64,000 nt of DNA. Source: Trueperaceae bacterium (GTDB taxonomy: Bacteria; Deinococcota; Deinococci; Deinococcales; Trueperaceae). This document shows positions 35,513-45,205 of the stretch, piece by piece. Each line of letters opens with the position of its first letter. Within the stretch, counting starts at the first letter, position 1. Under the pieces are notes generated by a model. That model searched no databases, was not told the DNA's origin, and was given only the letters and a program-made list of their open reading frames with translations. The stretch spans positions 248,001-312,000 of the forward strand of contig JAMLIB010000004.1 of NCBI GenBank assembly GCA_023954415.1. Reading direction: 5' to 3'. The translations under genes were made by a program, and so were the position numbers.

Positions 35513-36673
35513 GTGCGTCCAGAACCCGAGAGCGCGGCGCAGCAGCCGCGCGCCAAGAAGTCCGTCGCCCTATCGGGCGTGGTGGCCGGCAACACGGCCC
35601 TGTCAACGGTCGGCGCCAGCGGCGACGAGCTCCGCTACCGCGGCTACGACGTCAAGGAGCTGGCGGGCGCCTGCGAGTACGAGGAGGTCGCGCACCTCCT
35701 CATCCACGGCGCGCTGCCCGACGCGGCCCGACTGCGGGCCTACAAGGAGAAGCTGCGCTCCCTGCGGGGCCTGCCTGCCGCCGTCAAGACGGTGCTCGAG
35801 GCCATCCCGGCCGCCGCCCACCCGATGGACGTCATGCGCAGCGGCGTCTCGGCCCTCGGGTCCGTGCTGCCCGAGAACGAGGCGCACCCGGAAGCGGGCG
35901 CGCGCGACATCGCCGACCGCCTCATCGCCTCGCTCGGCTCCATGCTCATGTACTGGTACCACTGGGCCCACAAGGGCGAGCTCATCGACGTCGAGACCGA
36001 CGACGACAGCGTCGGCGGCCACTTCCTTAGGCTCCTGCGCGGCAAGGAGCCTAAGGAGAGCTGGGTGCGCGCCATGCACCGCTCGCTCATCCTCTACGCG
36101 GAGCACGAGTTCAACGCCTCCACCTTCACGTGCCGGATGATCGCCGGCACGGGCTCGGACGTCTACTCCGCCGTCTGCGGCGGCATCGGCGCCCTGCGCG
36201 GGCCCAAGCACGGCGGGGCGAACGAGGTCGCGTTCGAGATCCAGCGGCGCTACGCCTCGCCTGACGCGGCCCAGGCCGACATCCTCGCGCGCCTCGAGAA
36301 GCGCGAGGTCGTGATCGGCTTCGGGCACCCCGTATACCGCGTCAGCGACCCGCGTTCGGACATCATCAAGGCGGTGGCCCTCGGGCTGGCCGAGGAGGCC
36401 GGCGACGAGCGCACGTACCGCGTCGCCGAGCGGATCGAGACGGTCATGCACGACTCCAAGCGCATGTTCCCGAACCTCGACTGGTACTCGGCCGTCGCGT
36501 ACTCAGCCATGAACGTGCCGACCGCCATGTTCACGCCGCTCTTCGTCATCGCCCGCACGGCGGGCTGGGTGGCGCACGTCATCGAGCAGCGCGAGGACGG
36601 CACGATCATCCGCCCCTCGGCCAACTACACCGGCCCGGGCGACCGCGCCTTCGTGCCCGTCGGCGAGCGGTAG
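35513..36673 (+). CDS. prpC: Citrate/2-methylcitrate synthase
   Basis: The 386-residue citrate-synthase-family enzyme has the active-site histidines in [10 protein letters not shown] and GPKHGGANE and the [13 protein letters not shown] segment. The aspartate is expected in the [15 protein letters not shown] region (NLDWYSA). It joins propionyl-CoA (or acetyl-CoA) to oxaloacetate. Its place between prpD and prpB argues for 2-methylcitrate synthase. GTG at 35513 has GGAGGTGA in front; a GTG nine bases earlier is a second choice. About 25 residues before the fold are an unusual charged extension. Confidence 0.92.
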   Translation: MRPEPESAAQQPRAKKSVALSGVVAGNTALSTVGASGDELRYRGYDVKELAGACEYEEVAHLLIHGALPDAARLRAYKEKLRSLRGLPAAVKTVLEAIPAAAHPMDVMRSGVSALGSVLPENEAHPEAGARDIADRLIASLGSMLMYWYHWAHKGELIDVETDDDSVGGHFLRLLRGKEPKESWVRAMHRSLILYAEHEFNASTFTCRMIAGTGSDVYSAVCGGIGALRGPKHGGANEVAFEIQRRYASPDAAQADILARLEKREVVIGFGHPVYRVSDPRSDIIKAVALGLAEEAGDERTYRVAERIETVMHDSKRMFPNLDWYSAVAYSAMNVPTAMFTPLFVIARTAGWVAHVIEQREDGTIIRPSANYTGPGDRAFVPVGER

Positions 36674-36680
36674 GCGGCGC

Positions 36681-37583
36681 GTGCCCTACCTGGTCGCCGC
36701 CGACCTCCCGAGCGAGCGCCCCGGCGCCCGGCTGCGGGCGCTCCTGGCCCGGCCGGGCATCGTGCCCATGCCGGGCGCGCACAACGGCATGGCCGCGCTT
36801 CAGGCGCGCGCCGCGGGCTTCGACGCGCTCTACCTCTCGGGCGCCGCCATGAGCGCCTCCATGGGCCTGCCCGACCTCGGCATCATCACCATCGACGACG
36901 TCTGCTTCTTCATCCGCCAGGTCGCGCGCGCCGGGCTGCCCGTGCTCGTGGACGGCGACACGGGCTACGGCGAGGCGCTCAACGTCATGCAGATGGTCCG
37001 CGCCTTCGAGGCCGCCGGCGCGGCGGCGGTGCACATCGAGGACCAGCAACTCCCCAAGAAGTGCGGTCACCTCAACGACAAGCGCCTCGTGAGCGCGGAC
37101 GACATGGCCCTGAAGGTCGCCGCCGCGCGCAAGGCCGCCACCGACCTCGTGGTCGTGGCCCGGACGGACGCCGTGGCCAGCGAGGGGCTGAGCGCCGCCA
37201 TCGCGCGGGCCGAGCGCTACGTCGCCGCCGGCGCCGAGGTCGTCTTCCCTGAGGCCCTCACCACGCCGGCCATGTTCCGTGAGTTCGCGGCCGCCCTCCC
37301 TGGCGTGGCGCTCCTCGCCAACATGACCGAGTTCGGGCGCACCCCCATGCTGAGCGCCGCCGAGTTCGAGGAGCTGGGCTACAAGATCGTCATCTGGCCC
37401 GTCACGTCATTGCGCATGGCCAACAAGGCGCAGGCCGAGCTGTACGCCACGCTGAAGCTAGAGGGCAGCGCGCAGGCGCTCCTGCCGCGCATGCAGACGC
37501 GCGCCGAGCTGTACGCCACGATCGATCTGGAAGCGTACGAGGCTCTCGACGCCGCCATCGTGAGGACCGTGCTTCCCTCCTAG
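36681..37583 (+). CDS. prpB: 2-methylisocitrate lyase
   Basis: The 300-residue isocitrate-lyase-superfamily enzyme has the PrpB hallmarks: MPGAHNGMAALQARAAGFDA, LVDGDTGYGEALNVMQ, the catalytic loop QQLPKKCGHLNDK, and VVARTDAVASEGL. It cleaves 2-methylisocitrate to pyruvate and succinate, the last step of the methylcitrate cycle. GTG at 36681 lies seven bases after the prpC stop. With prpD and prpC this gives the dedicated methylcitrate enzymes apart from propionyl-CoA synthetase, which is not in the window. Confidence 0.95.
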   Translation: MPYLVAADLPSERPGARLRALLARPGIVPMPGAHNGMAALQARAAGFDALYLSGAAMSASMGLPDLGIITIDDVCFFIRQVARAGLPVLVDGDTGYGEALNVMQMVRAFEAAGAAAVHIEDQQLPKKCGHLNDKRLVSADDMALKVAAARKAATDLVVVARTDAVASEGLSAAIARAERYVAAGAEVVFPEALTTPAMFREFAAALPGVALLANMTEFGRTPMLSAAEFEELGYKIVIWPVTSLRMANKAQAELYATLKLEGSAQALLPRMQTRAELYATIDLEAYEALDAAIVRTVLPS

Positions 37584-37642
37584 CCCCGAACCGTTGGCGA
37601 TCCGGTCGTAGCAGCCCTGCCATGGCGGCCCGGTAGTAGCGG

Positions 37643-37663
37643 TACTATTGCCGGTAATACCGG
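37643..37663. promoter_or_regulatory. -10-like element and 13-bp palindrome upstream of korA
   Basis: TACTAT (37643-37648) resembles a -10 element. CCGGTA-A-TACCGG at 37651-37663 is a perfect palindrome just downstream of it, placed to act as an operator for the kor operon. A smaller inverted repeat, TAGTA-GCGG-TACTA, precedes it. Confidence 0.4.
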
Positions 37664-37729
37664 GTCGCCCTCAAAGCACCCGAACTAAGGCGGCCGGGCT
37701 CCGTGCCCGACCCGGAGGTGCGTGAGCGC

Positions 37730-39556
37730 ATGGGTGTAACCGTTCCTGTCGACCGCCCGCATTCGGAGCGCGGCGCCGGCTTGAGAGTCAACGATTTCTC
37801 GATCGTCGTCGCGACCGCCAACGGAACGGGCAGCCAGACTGCCAACCTCACGCTACTGCGGTCCTTCTTCAAGATGGGCATCCCCGTCCACGGGAAGAAC
37901 ATCTTCCCGTCGAACATCCAGGGCCTGCCCACCTGGTACCACATCCGCGTCAACAAGGACGGCTACATCGCGCGCAAGCCCTCCGAGCTCCTCGTCGCCT
38001 TCAACCCCGCCACCCTGCACGAGGACGTCGCCACCCTGCCGAGCGGCGGCGTCGTGGTCCACAACCTCGACCTGCACCTCAAGCCGGAGCGGGCCGACCT
38101 CACCTACTACCCCGTGCCCGTCAAGCAGCTCCTCGCCGGGGTGGAGGTCAAGGGCAAGATCAAGGAGTACATCGCGAACATGACGTACGTCGGGGTGGTC
38201 GCCCACCTCCTCGGCGTGCCGCTCGACGTCATCGAGGAGGCGCTCGAGCACCACTTCGGCAAGCGCAGGAAGCTGGTGGACAGCAACCTCGAGGTCGTGC
38301 GCCTCGCCCACGCCTGGGCCGTCGAGAACCTCGTCAAGACCGACGAGTTCAAGGTCGAGCCCATGAACGCCACCGCGGGGCTCATCATGATGACGGGCAA
38401 CGAGGCCGGCGCGCTCGGCGCCGTCTTCGGGGGCGCGAGCGTGTCCGGCTGGTACCCGATCACCCCCTCGACGAGCTTCATCGACGCGCTGCGCGAGTAC
38501 CTCGGCAAGCTGCGCCACGACGTCGACGGCCGCCCGACCTACGTGGTCATCCAGGCCGAGGACGAGCTGGCGGCCATCGGCATGGTGGTCGGCGCCGGCT
38601 GGGCGGGCGCGCGCGCCGTCACGGCGACGAGCGGACCCGGCCTCTCCCTGATGGCCGAGTTCCTCGGCCTCGCCTACTACGCCGAGGTGCCGGCCGTCGT
38701 GTGGGACATCCAGCGGGTAGGCCCCAGCACCGGCCTGCCGACGCGCACGAGCCAGGGCGACGTCGCCTTCGCCTACTACCTCGGCCACGGCGACACGAAG
38801 CAGGTGCTCCTCTTCCCGTCGTCCATCGAGGAGTGCTTCGAGTTCGGCTACCGCGCCCACGACCTGGCCGACGCCCTCCAGACGCCCGTCCTCGTCCTCT
38901 CCGACCTCGACCTCGGCATGAACAACTGGATGGGCGAGCCGTTCGTCTACCCCGACGCGCCCCTGAACCGCGGCAAGGTCCTCTCGGCAGAGGAGGTGGC
39001 GGCGCTGCCGGACTTCGGCCGCTACAAGGACGTCGACGGCGACGGCGTCCCGTACCGCACCCTGCCCGGCAACGAGAACCCGCGCGCCGCCTGGTTCGGC
39101 CGCGGCACGGGCCACGACGAGAACGCCAGGTACTCCGAGCGTGCCGACCACTGGGTGCAGAACATGGACCGGCTGGCCCGCAAGTTCGAGACCGCCCGCG
39201 CCATGGTGCCGACGGCCGTCAGCGACGAGCGGCCGGGCGCCGAGCTCGGCATCATCGCCTACGGCACCACGCGCTACGCCATCGAGGAGGCGCGCGACCT
39301 GCTCGCGGCGAACGGGGTGGTCACCGACTTCATGCGCGTGCGGGCCCTCCCGATCGGCGCCGAGGTGCGCGACTTCGTGGCCAGGCACGAGCGCCTGGTG
39401 GTCATCGAGATGAACCGCGACGCGCAGCTGACCGCCATCTTGCGCGACGAACTGCCGGAACACGCCGCCAAGCTCAAGCCGATCGCGTACCTCGACGGCA
39501 TGCCTCTCACCGCCGCTTGGGTGGCGGAGCGCCTCGCCGCGCACCTCGGGGAGTAG
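37730..39556 (+). CDS. korA: 2-oxoacid:acceptor oxidoreductase, fused gamma/alpha subunit (KorA)
   Basis: The 608-residue protein joins an N-terminal gamma domain (ATANGTGSQTANLTLLRSFF) to the alpha domain. The alpha domain carries GNEAGALGAVFGGASVSGWYPITPST, QAEDELAAIGMVVGAGWAGAR and TSGPGLSLMAEFLGLAYYAE. Together with KorB it decarboxylates 2-oxoglutarate (or another 2-oxo acid) to the acyl-CoA with ferredoxin as electron acceptor. GGAGG at 37714-37718 precedes the ATG at 37730; GTG at 37703 would give a longer form. The two-gene form without separate delta subunit is the aerobic-bacterial type. It may process 2-oxo acids formed by the prp genes next to it. Confidence 0.92.
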   Translation: MGVTVPVDRPHSERGAGLRVNDFSIVVATANGTGSQTANLTLLRSFFKMGIPVHGKNIFPSNIQGLPTWYHIRVNKDGYIARKPSELLVAFNPATLHEDVATLPSGGVVVHNLDLHLKPERADLTYYPVPVKQLLAGVEVKGKIKEYIANMTYVGVVAHLLGVPLDVIEEALEHHFGKRRKLVDSNLEVVRLAHAWAVENLVKTDEFKVEPMNATAGLIMMTGNEAGALGAVFGGASVSGWYPITPSTSFIDALREYLGKLRHDVDGRPTYVVIQAEDELAAIGMVVGAGWAGARAVTATSGPGLSLMAEFLGLAYYAEVPAVVWDIQRVGPSTGLPTRTSQGDVAFAYYLGHGDTKQVLLFPSSIEECFEFGYRAHDLADALQTPVLVLSDLDLGMNNWMGEPFVYPDAPLNRGKVLSAEEVAALPDFGRYKDVDGDGVPYRTLPGNENPRAAWFGRGTGHDENARYSERADHWVQNMDRLARKFETARAMVPTAVSDERPGAELGIIAYGTTRYAIEEARDLLAANGVVTDFMRVRALPIGAEVRDFVARHERLVVIEMNRDAQLTAILRDELPEHAAKLKPIAYLDGMPLTAAWVAERLAAHLGE

Positions 39557-39558
39557 AG

Positions 39559-40605
39559 ATGACGATGGAACGGCCGACACCGGCAGTCAAGCTCAACCGC
39601 GCCGGGCTCAGCAAGAACGACTACGTGGGCAGCCCCTCGACCCTCTGCAAGGGCTGCGGGCACAACTCCGTGGCCAGCCAGCTCATCCAGATCGCGTACG
39701 AACTCGACCTGCGCCCGCAGGAGATCATCAAGCTCTCCGGCATCGGCTGCTCGAGCAAGTCGCCCGCGTACTTCCTCGGCCAGTCGCACGGCTTCAACTC
39801 GCTGCACGGCCGCATGCCGTCGCTCGGCACGGGCGCCCTCGTCGCCAACCACGCGGTGCGCGCCATCGGCATCAGCGGCGACGGCGACACGGGCTCCATC
39901 GGCCTCGGCCAGTTCAAGCACATGCTCAGGCGCAACGTGCGCATGGTCTACATCGTCGAGAACAACGGCGTCTACGGCCTCACGAAGGGGCAGTTCTCCG
40001 CCACTTCCGACGAAGGCGCCAAGCTCAAGTACGCCGGCACCAACCCGTTCCCGGGCATCGACATCTGCATGGAGGCCCTCGTCGCCGGGGCCGGGTTCGT
40101 GGCGCGCACGTTCGCGGGCGACGCCAAGCAGGTCCGCGAGGTCATCAAGGCCGGGCTTTCGTACCGCGGCACCGCGGTCATCGACATCATCAGCCCGTGC
40201 GTCGCCTTCAACGACGAGCCGGACTCGCGCCACAGCTACGCCTACGGGCGCGAGCACGAGCAGGCCCTCCAGGAGGTCGGGTTCATCCCGGCTCAAGAAG
40301 AGATCTACATCGACGACTACGACCCCGGCACCACGCAGGTCGTGGAGCTGCACGACGGGTCGCGCATGACGCTGCGCAAGCTGGAGGCCGACTTCGACCA
40401 GGCCGACCGCCTGGCGGGCATGGCGCGCCTCGAGCGCGCGAACGCGGCCGGCGAGCTCCTCACCGGCATCGTCTACTACGACGACCGCCGCCCCAACTTC
40501 GCCGAGCTGAGCGAGCTGGGCGAGACCCCGCTGAGCATGCTGCCCGACGCGAAGCTGCGCCCGTCCGCCGACCAGCTGCAAGCGTTCCTGGCCGGTTACG
40601 CCTGA
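39559..40605 (+). CDS. korB: 2-oxoacid:ferredoxin oxidoreductase beta subunit (KorB)
   Basis: The 348-residue thiamin-diphosphate subunit has STLCKGCGHNSVASQL, the CSSKSPAYFL segment, and the ThDP motif GDGDTGSIGLGQFKHMLRRN with VENNGVYGLTKGQFSATS. The C-terminal 70 residues follow the KorB pattern. Cysteines at C-x2-C and further on fit the single iron-sulfur cluster of this type. Start ATG at 39559 lies two bases after the korA stop, so they are coupled. Confidence 0.94.
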   Translation: MTMERPTPAVKLNRAGLSKNDYVGSPSTLCKGCGHNSVASQLIQIAYELDLRPQEIIKLSGIGCSSKSPAYFLGQSHGFNSLHGRMPSLGTGALVANHAVRAIGISGDGDTGSIGLGQFKHMLRRNVRMVYIVENNGVYGLTKGQFSATSDEGAKLKYAGTNPFPGIDICMEALVAGAGFVARTFAGDAKQVREVIKAGLSYRGTAVIDIISPCVAFNDEPDSRHSYAYGREHEQALQEVGFIPAQEEIYIDDYDPGTTQVVELHDGSRMTLRKLEADFDQADRLAGMARLERANAAGELLTGIVYYDDRRPNFAELSELGETPLSMLPDAKLRPSADQLQAFLAGYA

Positions 40606-40616
40606 GCGGTAGCGGC

Positions 40617-41870
40617 GTGGGGGAGAGCAGCGAGGCCGCCGCCGCGGTGGCGCGGGCGGGGTCGAGGGCCTCGCGCCGCGACCGCCCCCTGCGCGTCGCC
40701 TGGGTGAGCGAGACGTTCCTCCCCAAGGTCGACGGGGTGGTCACGCGCCTCACGGCCACGCTGACGGCGCTCGCCGAGCAGGGGCACGAGGTCCTCGTGC
40801 TCGCCCCGCCCGGCGCGCCGGACGAGCACGCCGGCCACCGCGTCGTGTCCGCGCCCGGCGTCCGCTTCCCGTGGTACCCGGCGCACAAGGTCGCGCTGCC
40901 CGCGCCGCGGCTGGAGGCCGCGCTGCGCGGCTTCGCGCCCGACCTCGTGCACGTGATCAACCCGATCCTCTTCGGCTCGTGGGGCGCCGTGCTCGCGCGC
41001 CGCGCCCGCCTGCCCCTCGTCGCCAGCTTCCACACGGACCCGAAGGTCGTGAAGGACCTCGGCCTCGGCGTCATGCATCGGCCCCTCGAGGTACTCGACC
41101 GGGAAGTGCACAACCTGGCGCATGTGAACCTCTGCACAAGCCCCCAGATGGTCGAGCTCGCGCGCGGCCTCGGCATCAGGCGCGTGCGCCTGTGGCACAA
41201 GGCGGTCGATACCGAGCGGTTCAATGCCCGCTACTGGTCGACCGAGATGCGCGCGCGCCTGACCGACGGGGAGCCGGACGCGCCGCTCGTCGTGTACGCG
41301 GGCCGCGTGTCGTTCGAGAAGCGCGTGGAGGTGCTGGCCGACGCCGCGGACCGGCTCGCCGCCGCCGGAGCCCGCCTGGCCGTCGTGGGCGAAGGCCCGG
41401 CCCTGGCCTGGTTGCGCGAGCGCCTGGCCGGCACGAAGACCGTGTTCACCGGCTTCCTGGCCGGGGAGGAGCTCTCGGCCGCCTACGCCAGCGGCGACGT
41501 GTTCGCCTTCCCCTCTACCTCGGAGACGCTCGGCTTCGCGGCGTTGGAGGCGATGGCCTCGGGCGTTCCGGTCGTGGCGGCCGACGCCGGGGGCCTGCCG
41601 CACGTCGTGCATGACGGCGAGACCGGCGTGCTCGTGCCGCCGGGCGACGCGGTCGCGTTGGCGACGGCCATCGAGCGGTTGATCGCCGACCGACGCGAGC
41701 GCGAACGGCTGGCCCTCGCCGGCCGGGCGGAGGCCGAGCGCTGGTCGTGGGGCGCCGCCACCGAGGACCTGGTCGCCCGGTACCGGCAGGCGGTGCGGGT
41801 GGCGGGGCTGGCCAAGGCACGCGCGGCGGGCCCCGGCTCTCGCGCGTCCGCCGCTGTCGGTCGCGCCTAA
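40617..41870 (+). CDS. GT4-family glycosyltransferase
   Basis: The 417-residue protein has the GT-B fold with an N-terminal acceptor domain starting LRVAWVSETFLPKVDGVVTR. The nucleotide-sugar domain contains VVYAGRVSFEKRVEVL, VVGEGPALAWLRERLAG and the EX7E motif in TSETLGFAALEAMASGVPVV. This wording is that of diacylglycerol/phosphatidyl-type alpha-glycosyltransferases (MgtA/SQD2 group), which put a hexose on a lipid. Membrane glycolipid synthesis is therefore likely, but the acceptor is inference. GTG at 40617 is weakly supported; it follows korB by 11 bases. About 20 N-terminal and 20 C-terminal residues are low-complexity. Confidence 0.88.
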   Translation: MGESSEAAAAVARAGSRASRRDRPLRVAWVSETFLPKVDGVVTRLTATLTALAEQGHEVLVLAPPGAPDEHAGHRVVSAPGVRFPWYPAHKVALPAPRLEAALRGFAPDLVHVINPILFGSWGAVLARRARLPLVASFHTDPKVVKDLGLGVMHRPLEVLDREVHNLAHVNLCTSPQMVELARGLGIRRVRLWHKAVDTERFNARYWSTEMRARLTDGEPDAPLVVYAGRVSFEKRVEVLADAADRLAAAGARLAVVGEGPALAWLRERLAGTKTVFTGFLAGEELSAAYASGDVFAFPSTSETLGFAALEAMASGVPVVAADAGGLPHVVHDGETGVLVPPGDAVALATAIERLIADRRERERLALAGRAEAERWSWGAATEDLVARYRQAVRVAGLAKARAAGPGSRASAAVGRA

Positions 41871-41941
41871 CGCGCGGCGTACGCTCCCCGAGCGTACTCG
41901 CGTCCCGCCTGGCCGCCAGTGTTAGCATCCCCGTTACCCGC

Positions 41942-43177
41942 ATGCTCCTAGCCATCTACCTGCCAGCGATCCTCATAGCCATCTGCGACGGGTTGCTGAT
42001 CCCGACGTTGCCCATCTACGCGGACGGCTTCGGCGCCTCCGTCGCCGTCATCGGCCTCGTGCTGGCGGCCGAGGGGATCGGCACGCTGATCGCCGACCTG
42101 CCCGCGGGTCGGATCGTGAGCGGCATGCGCGTCCGCGACGCCATGGTCCTCGGCACCCTGATCCTGGCGGTGGCCGTGCTCGGCGCCGGCCTCGCGCCCA
42201 ACCTCGGGTGGCTGCTCGTCTCGCGGCTCGTCTCGGGCGCGGGCCTGGCGATCTGGAACATCTCGCGCCACGCGTTCATGGTCGAGGCCACGCGCGGCAC
42301 CAACCGCGGGCGCGCCATGAGCACGCTGGGCGGCCTGACGCGCCTCGGCGGCTCCATGGGTCCGGCCGTCGGCGGCCTCCTAGCGTCGGCGCTCGGGCTG
42401 CGCGTGCCGTTCATGCTCTACGCCGCCGTCGCCATGGCGACGGTCGTGCTGCTCCTCAGCGCCCTGCCGGCCGGCGCGCGGGGCGGGGCGGCGCACGGTC
42501 GGTTGGCTGGCTCGCACGCCGAGGAGCGCGCCAAGCGCCGCGCCGCCATGGCCGGAGTGCGCGTGACGCTCTTCAACGCCGGCGGGGCGCAACTCCTCGG
42601 CCAGGCCGTGCGCACGGGGCGACGCGTGCTCGTGCCGCTGTACGCCGCGCAGGTCCTCGGGCTGGACGTCGGGGTGGTAGGCCTCATCGTGAGCGTGTCG
42701 TACCTAGCCGACATGTCGCTCTTCTACCCAGCCGGTCTGATCATGGACCGCCTGGGCCGCAAGTTCGCCATCGTCCCCTCCTTCGTGCTCCAGGCGGTCG
42801 GGATGGCGCTTGTACCCCTGACGACGGGGGCGACGGGGCTCACGCTCGCCGCGCTGCTCATGGGCTTCGGCAACGGCATCAGCGCCGGCACCATGCTGAC
42901 CCTCGGCGCCGACCTGGCCCCGAAGAACGCCGTCGCGACCTTCGTGGGCTGGTGGCGTCTCATCGGCGACGCCGGCTTCGTGGCCGGGCCGCTGATCACG
43001 GGTGCCGTGGCGAGCGGCTTGGGCCTCGGCCCGTCGGCGCTCGTCATCGGGGCGCTCGGCGCCGGCGCGGCCGCCTGGTTCGCGTTCGGGGTGCCGGAGA
43101 CGCTCGGGCGGCCGCTGGCCGAGCCGAGCGCCCGCGTCGCGCCGCTTACCGGCACCGACCCCGGGGCCAGCGACTAA
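41942..43177 (+). CDS. Major facilitator superfamily transporter
   Basis: The 411-residue membrane protein has twelve predicted helices. The first repeat starts LLAIYLPAILIAICDGLLIP with the conserved PAGRIVSGMRVRDAM loop after helix 2. The second starts ARVTLFNAGG-like text after a 30-residue cytoplasmic linker and contains PAGLIMDRLGRKFAIVPSF. This is the drug:proton or sugar efflux branch; substrate is unknown. ATG at 41942 has no ribosome site; an extended -10-like TGTTAGCAT lies about 13 bases upstream. It converges on the dipeptidase gene 11 bases later. Confidence 0.88.
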   Translation: MLLAIYLPAILIAICDGLLIPTLPIYADGFGASVAVIGLVLAAEGIGTLIADLPAGRIVSGMRVRDAMVLGTLILAVAVLGAGLAPNLGWLLVSRLVSGAGLAIWNISRHAFMVEATRGTNRGRAMSTLGGLTRLGGSMGPAVGGLLASALGLRVPFMLYAAVAMATVVLLLSALPAGARGGAAHGRLAGSHAEERAKRRAAMAGVRVTLFNAGGAQLLGQAVRTGRRVLVPLYAAQVLGLDVGVVGLIVSVSYLADMSLFYPAGLIMDRLGRKFAIVPSFVLQAVGMALVPLTTGATGLTLAALLMGFGNGISAGTMLTLGADLAPKNAVATFVGWWRLIGDAGFVAGPLITGAVASGLGLGPSALVIGALGAGAAAWFAFGVPETLGRPLAEPSARVAPLTGTDPGASD

Positions 43178-43187
43178 CTAGCCGCGC

Positions 43188-44225
43188 TCACTCTCCCCAC
43201 GTAAGCCTCAGCACCCGCAGCCAGTTGCGGTAACCGATCTTGTGTAGGGCCTCGTCGTCGTAGCCGGCGTCTGCCAACGCGCTCATGAGGTTGGGCAGGT
43301 GCGCGGCGTCCTTGACGCCGTCGGGCATCGTCGCGCCGTCGAAGTCCGAGCCGAGCGCCACGCCGTCGATGCCGAGCTTGTCGACGAGGTGGTCGACGTG
43401 CCTGACCATCACCGCGAGTGGCATGCTGGTGGCGTAGCTGCCGTCCGGGCTCAGGAAGCCCGTGTTGTAGTTGAGACCAACGACGCCGTTGGAGGCGCGC
43501 ACGGCCGCCAACTGCTCGTCGGTCAGGTTGCGCGGCGACGGGCAGACGGCGTAGGCGTTGGAGTGGGTGGCGACGAGCGGCGCGTCGCTCGTGTGCGCCA
43601 CGTCCCAGAAGCCCTTCTCCGTGATGTGCGAGAGGTCGAGCATGATCCCGAGCTCGTTGCACCGCCTCACCAGCGCGAGGCCGTGCGGCGTGAGGCCCGG
43701 GCCCATGTCGGGGCTGTGCGGGAACTCGAACGGGACGCCGAAGCCGAAGAGGTTGGGTCGGCTCCACACGGGCCCGAGCGAGCGCAGGCCGGCCGCGTGG
43801 TACGTGTCGAGCGCGCACAGGTCCGGCCCTATGGCTTCCGCCCCCTCGAAGTGCATGATGCCGGCCAGCACGCCGTCGTCGATGGCCCGTTCGAGTTCCG
43901 CCGCCGTCTTGACGAGGCGGAAGCGTGGGTCGCGGTCCCAGGCCAGGAGCTGGGCCACGCAGCGGTCGGCGTGCGCCCTGGCGCCGGCCGGGTCGACGGC
44001 GCCCGCCGGGGCGGACTTCGGCGGGGCGTCCGTCAAGGACTCCTCGGCCACGTGCGGCAGGGGGGCGGAGTGCGCCCAGATCGCGAAGAAGCCGCCGACC
44101 ATGCCGCCCTCGCGCGCGCGGACGTAGTCGACGTGGCCGTCGGCCTGGCGCGAGAAGAAGTCGCGCTTCGGGTCTTCGATGTGGTTGAGGAGGGTGTCGT
44201 TGTGGCCATCGAACACTGGGATCAT
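43188..44225 (-). CDS. Membrane dipeptidase family (M19) zinc peptidase
   Basis: The 345-residue renal-dipeptidase-like enzyme has the metal motif FDGHND at residues 4-9, the bridging glutamate in IMHFEGAEAIG, and histidines in MLDLSHITEKGFWDV and LVATHSNAYAVCPSPRN. The aspartate lies in ALGSDFDGATMPDG. It cleaves dipeptides, including those with D-residues. On the minus strand a TAGCCT element lies seven bases before the ATG, so its mRNA is probably leaderless. It follows a peptide ABC transporter on the same strand, which fits uptake and then hydrolysis of dipeptides. Confidence 0.93.
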   Translation of the reverse strand: MIPVFDGHNDTLLNHIEDPKRDFFSRQADGHVDYVRAREGGMVGGFFAIWAHSAPLPHVAEESLTDAPPKSAPAGAVDPAGARAHADRCVAQLLAWDRDPRFRLVKTAAELERAIDDGVLAGIMHFEGAEAIGPDLCALDTYHAAGLRSLGPVWSRPNLFGFGVPFEFPHSPDMGPGLTPHGLALVRRCNELGIMLDLSHITEKGFWDVAHTSDAPLVATHSNAYAVCPSPRNLTDEQLAAVRASNGVVGLNYNTGFLSPDGSYATSMPLAVMVRHVDHLVDKLGIDGVALGSDFDGATMPDGVKDAAHLPNLMSALADAGYDDEALHKIGYRNWLRVLRLTWGE

Positions 44226-44341
44226 GGCCGCAAGGCTACCGCTTCGGGGGCGGTGCGTATGCGCGGGCGCTGGTTCGCGCCGACCGGTGGTCCGAGCGGG
44301 CCTCGGGGCTGCGCGGCCGGCGCGGCCGCCCGGCCGCCGGC

Positions 44342-45205
44342 TCAGTCGCGCGGGTCCAGCGCGTCGCGCAACCCGTCGCCCAGGAGGTTGAAGGCGAGGA
44401 CCGTCAGCGAGATGGCGGCCCCCGGGTAGAGGAGGAGCCAGGGCGAGCCGGGGAGGTAGCGACGGCCGCGGGCGAGCATCTCGCCCCAGTCGGCGGTCGG
44501 CGGCTGCACCCCAAGGCCGAGGAACGACAGCCCGGCCATCGAGAGGATGGCGAAGCCGATCCCGAGCGTCGCCTGCACGCTCAACGCGCCGAGCGCGCTC
44601 GGCAGAACGTGCTTGAGGAGGAGGCGCGGGTCGCGGGCGCCGAGCGCCTTGGCCGCGACGACGAAGTCCTCCTCGCTCGCGGCGATGACGACGCTGCGCA
44701 CGATGCGCGCGTAAGACGGTATGCCCACGATGGCGACGGCGATGACGGCGTTCTCGAGCCCGGGGCCGAGCGCTCCGACGACCGCGAGGGCGAGGAGCAG
44801 CGAGGGGAACGCCAGGAGCACGTCCATGACGCGCATGAGGACGGCGTCGAGGCGGCCGCGGTAGAAGCCGGCCACGAGCCCCAGCGCGCTGCCGATGAGG
44901 GCGGCGACCAGCACGGGAACGAGGCCCGTGAGGAGCGAGACGCGCGCGCCGAACAGCACGCGGCTGAGGATGTCGCGGCCGAACTCGTCCGTGCCGAACC
45001 AGTGCGCTTGTGACGGCGGGCGCAAGCGAGCCCGCAGGTTCTGGGCGTCGGGAGCGTACGGCGCGAGCACTGGGGCGAGGAGCGCGACCGCCACGAGCAC
45101 GACGACGAGCGCCAGCCCCACGAGCGCGGCCCGGTTGCGCGCGAAGCGCCGCACGGCGGGCGAGCGCAACCAGGCCCCGAGCGGGTTCGCCCGGGCGCTA
45201 GTCAT
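44342..45205 (-). CDS. Peptide ABC transporter permease, DppC type
   Basis: The 287-residue inner-membrane subunit has the OppC start (NRAALVGLALVVVLVAVALL), HWFGTDEFGRDILSRVLFGA, and the EAA loop VAAKALGARDPRLLLKHVLP. It overlaps the DppB-type gene by eight bases and forms the permease with it. The two ATPase subunits are not encoded here, as in the first transporter at 14362-16304; both systems may share a common ATPase pair. Confidence 0.94.
   Translation of the reverse strand: MTSARANPLGAWLRSPAVRRFARNRAALVGLALVVVLVAVALLAPVLAPYAPDAQNLRARLRPPSQAHWFGTDEFGRDILSRVLFGARVSLLTGLVPVLVAALIGSALGLVAGFYRGRLDAVLMRVMDVLLAFPSLLLALAVVGALGPGLENAVIAVAIVGIPSYARIVRSVVIAASEEDFVVAAKALGARDPRLLLKHVLPSALGALSVQATLGIGFAILSMAGLSFLGLGVQPPTADWGEMLARGRRYLPGSPWLLLYPGAAISLTVLAFNLLGDGLRDALDPRD

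Noticed and set aside
32196-35606. A single minus-strand frame of 1136 codons
   Set aside because: Only its last 351 codons (Gfo/Idh/MocA) look like protein. The rest is the antisense of prpD and of the small barrel gene, a high-GC artefact.
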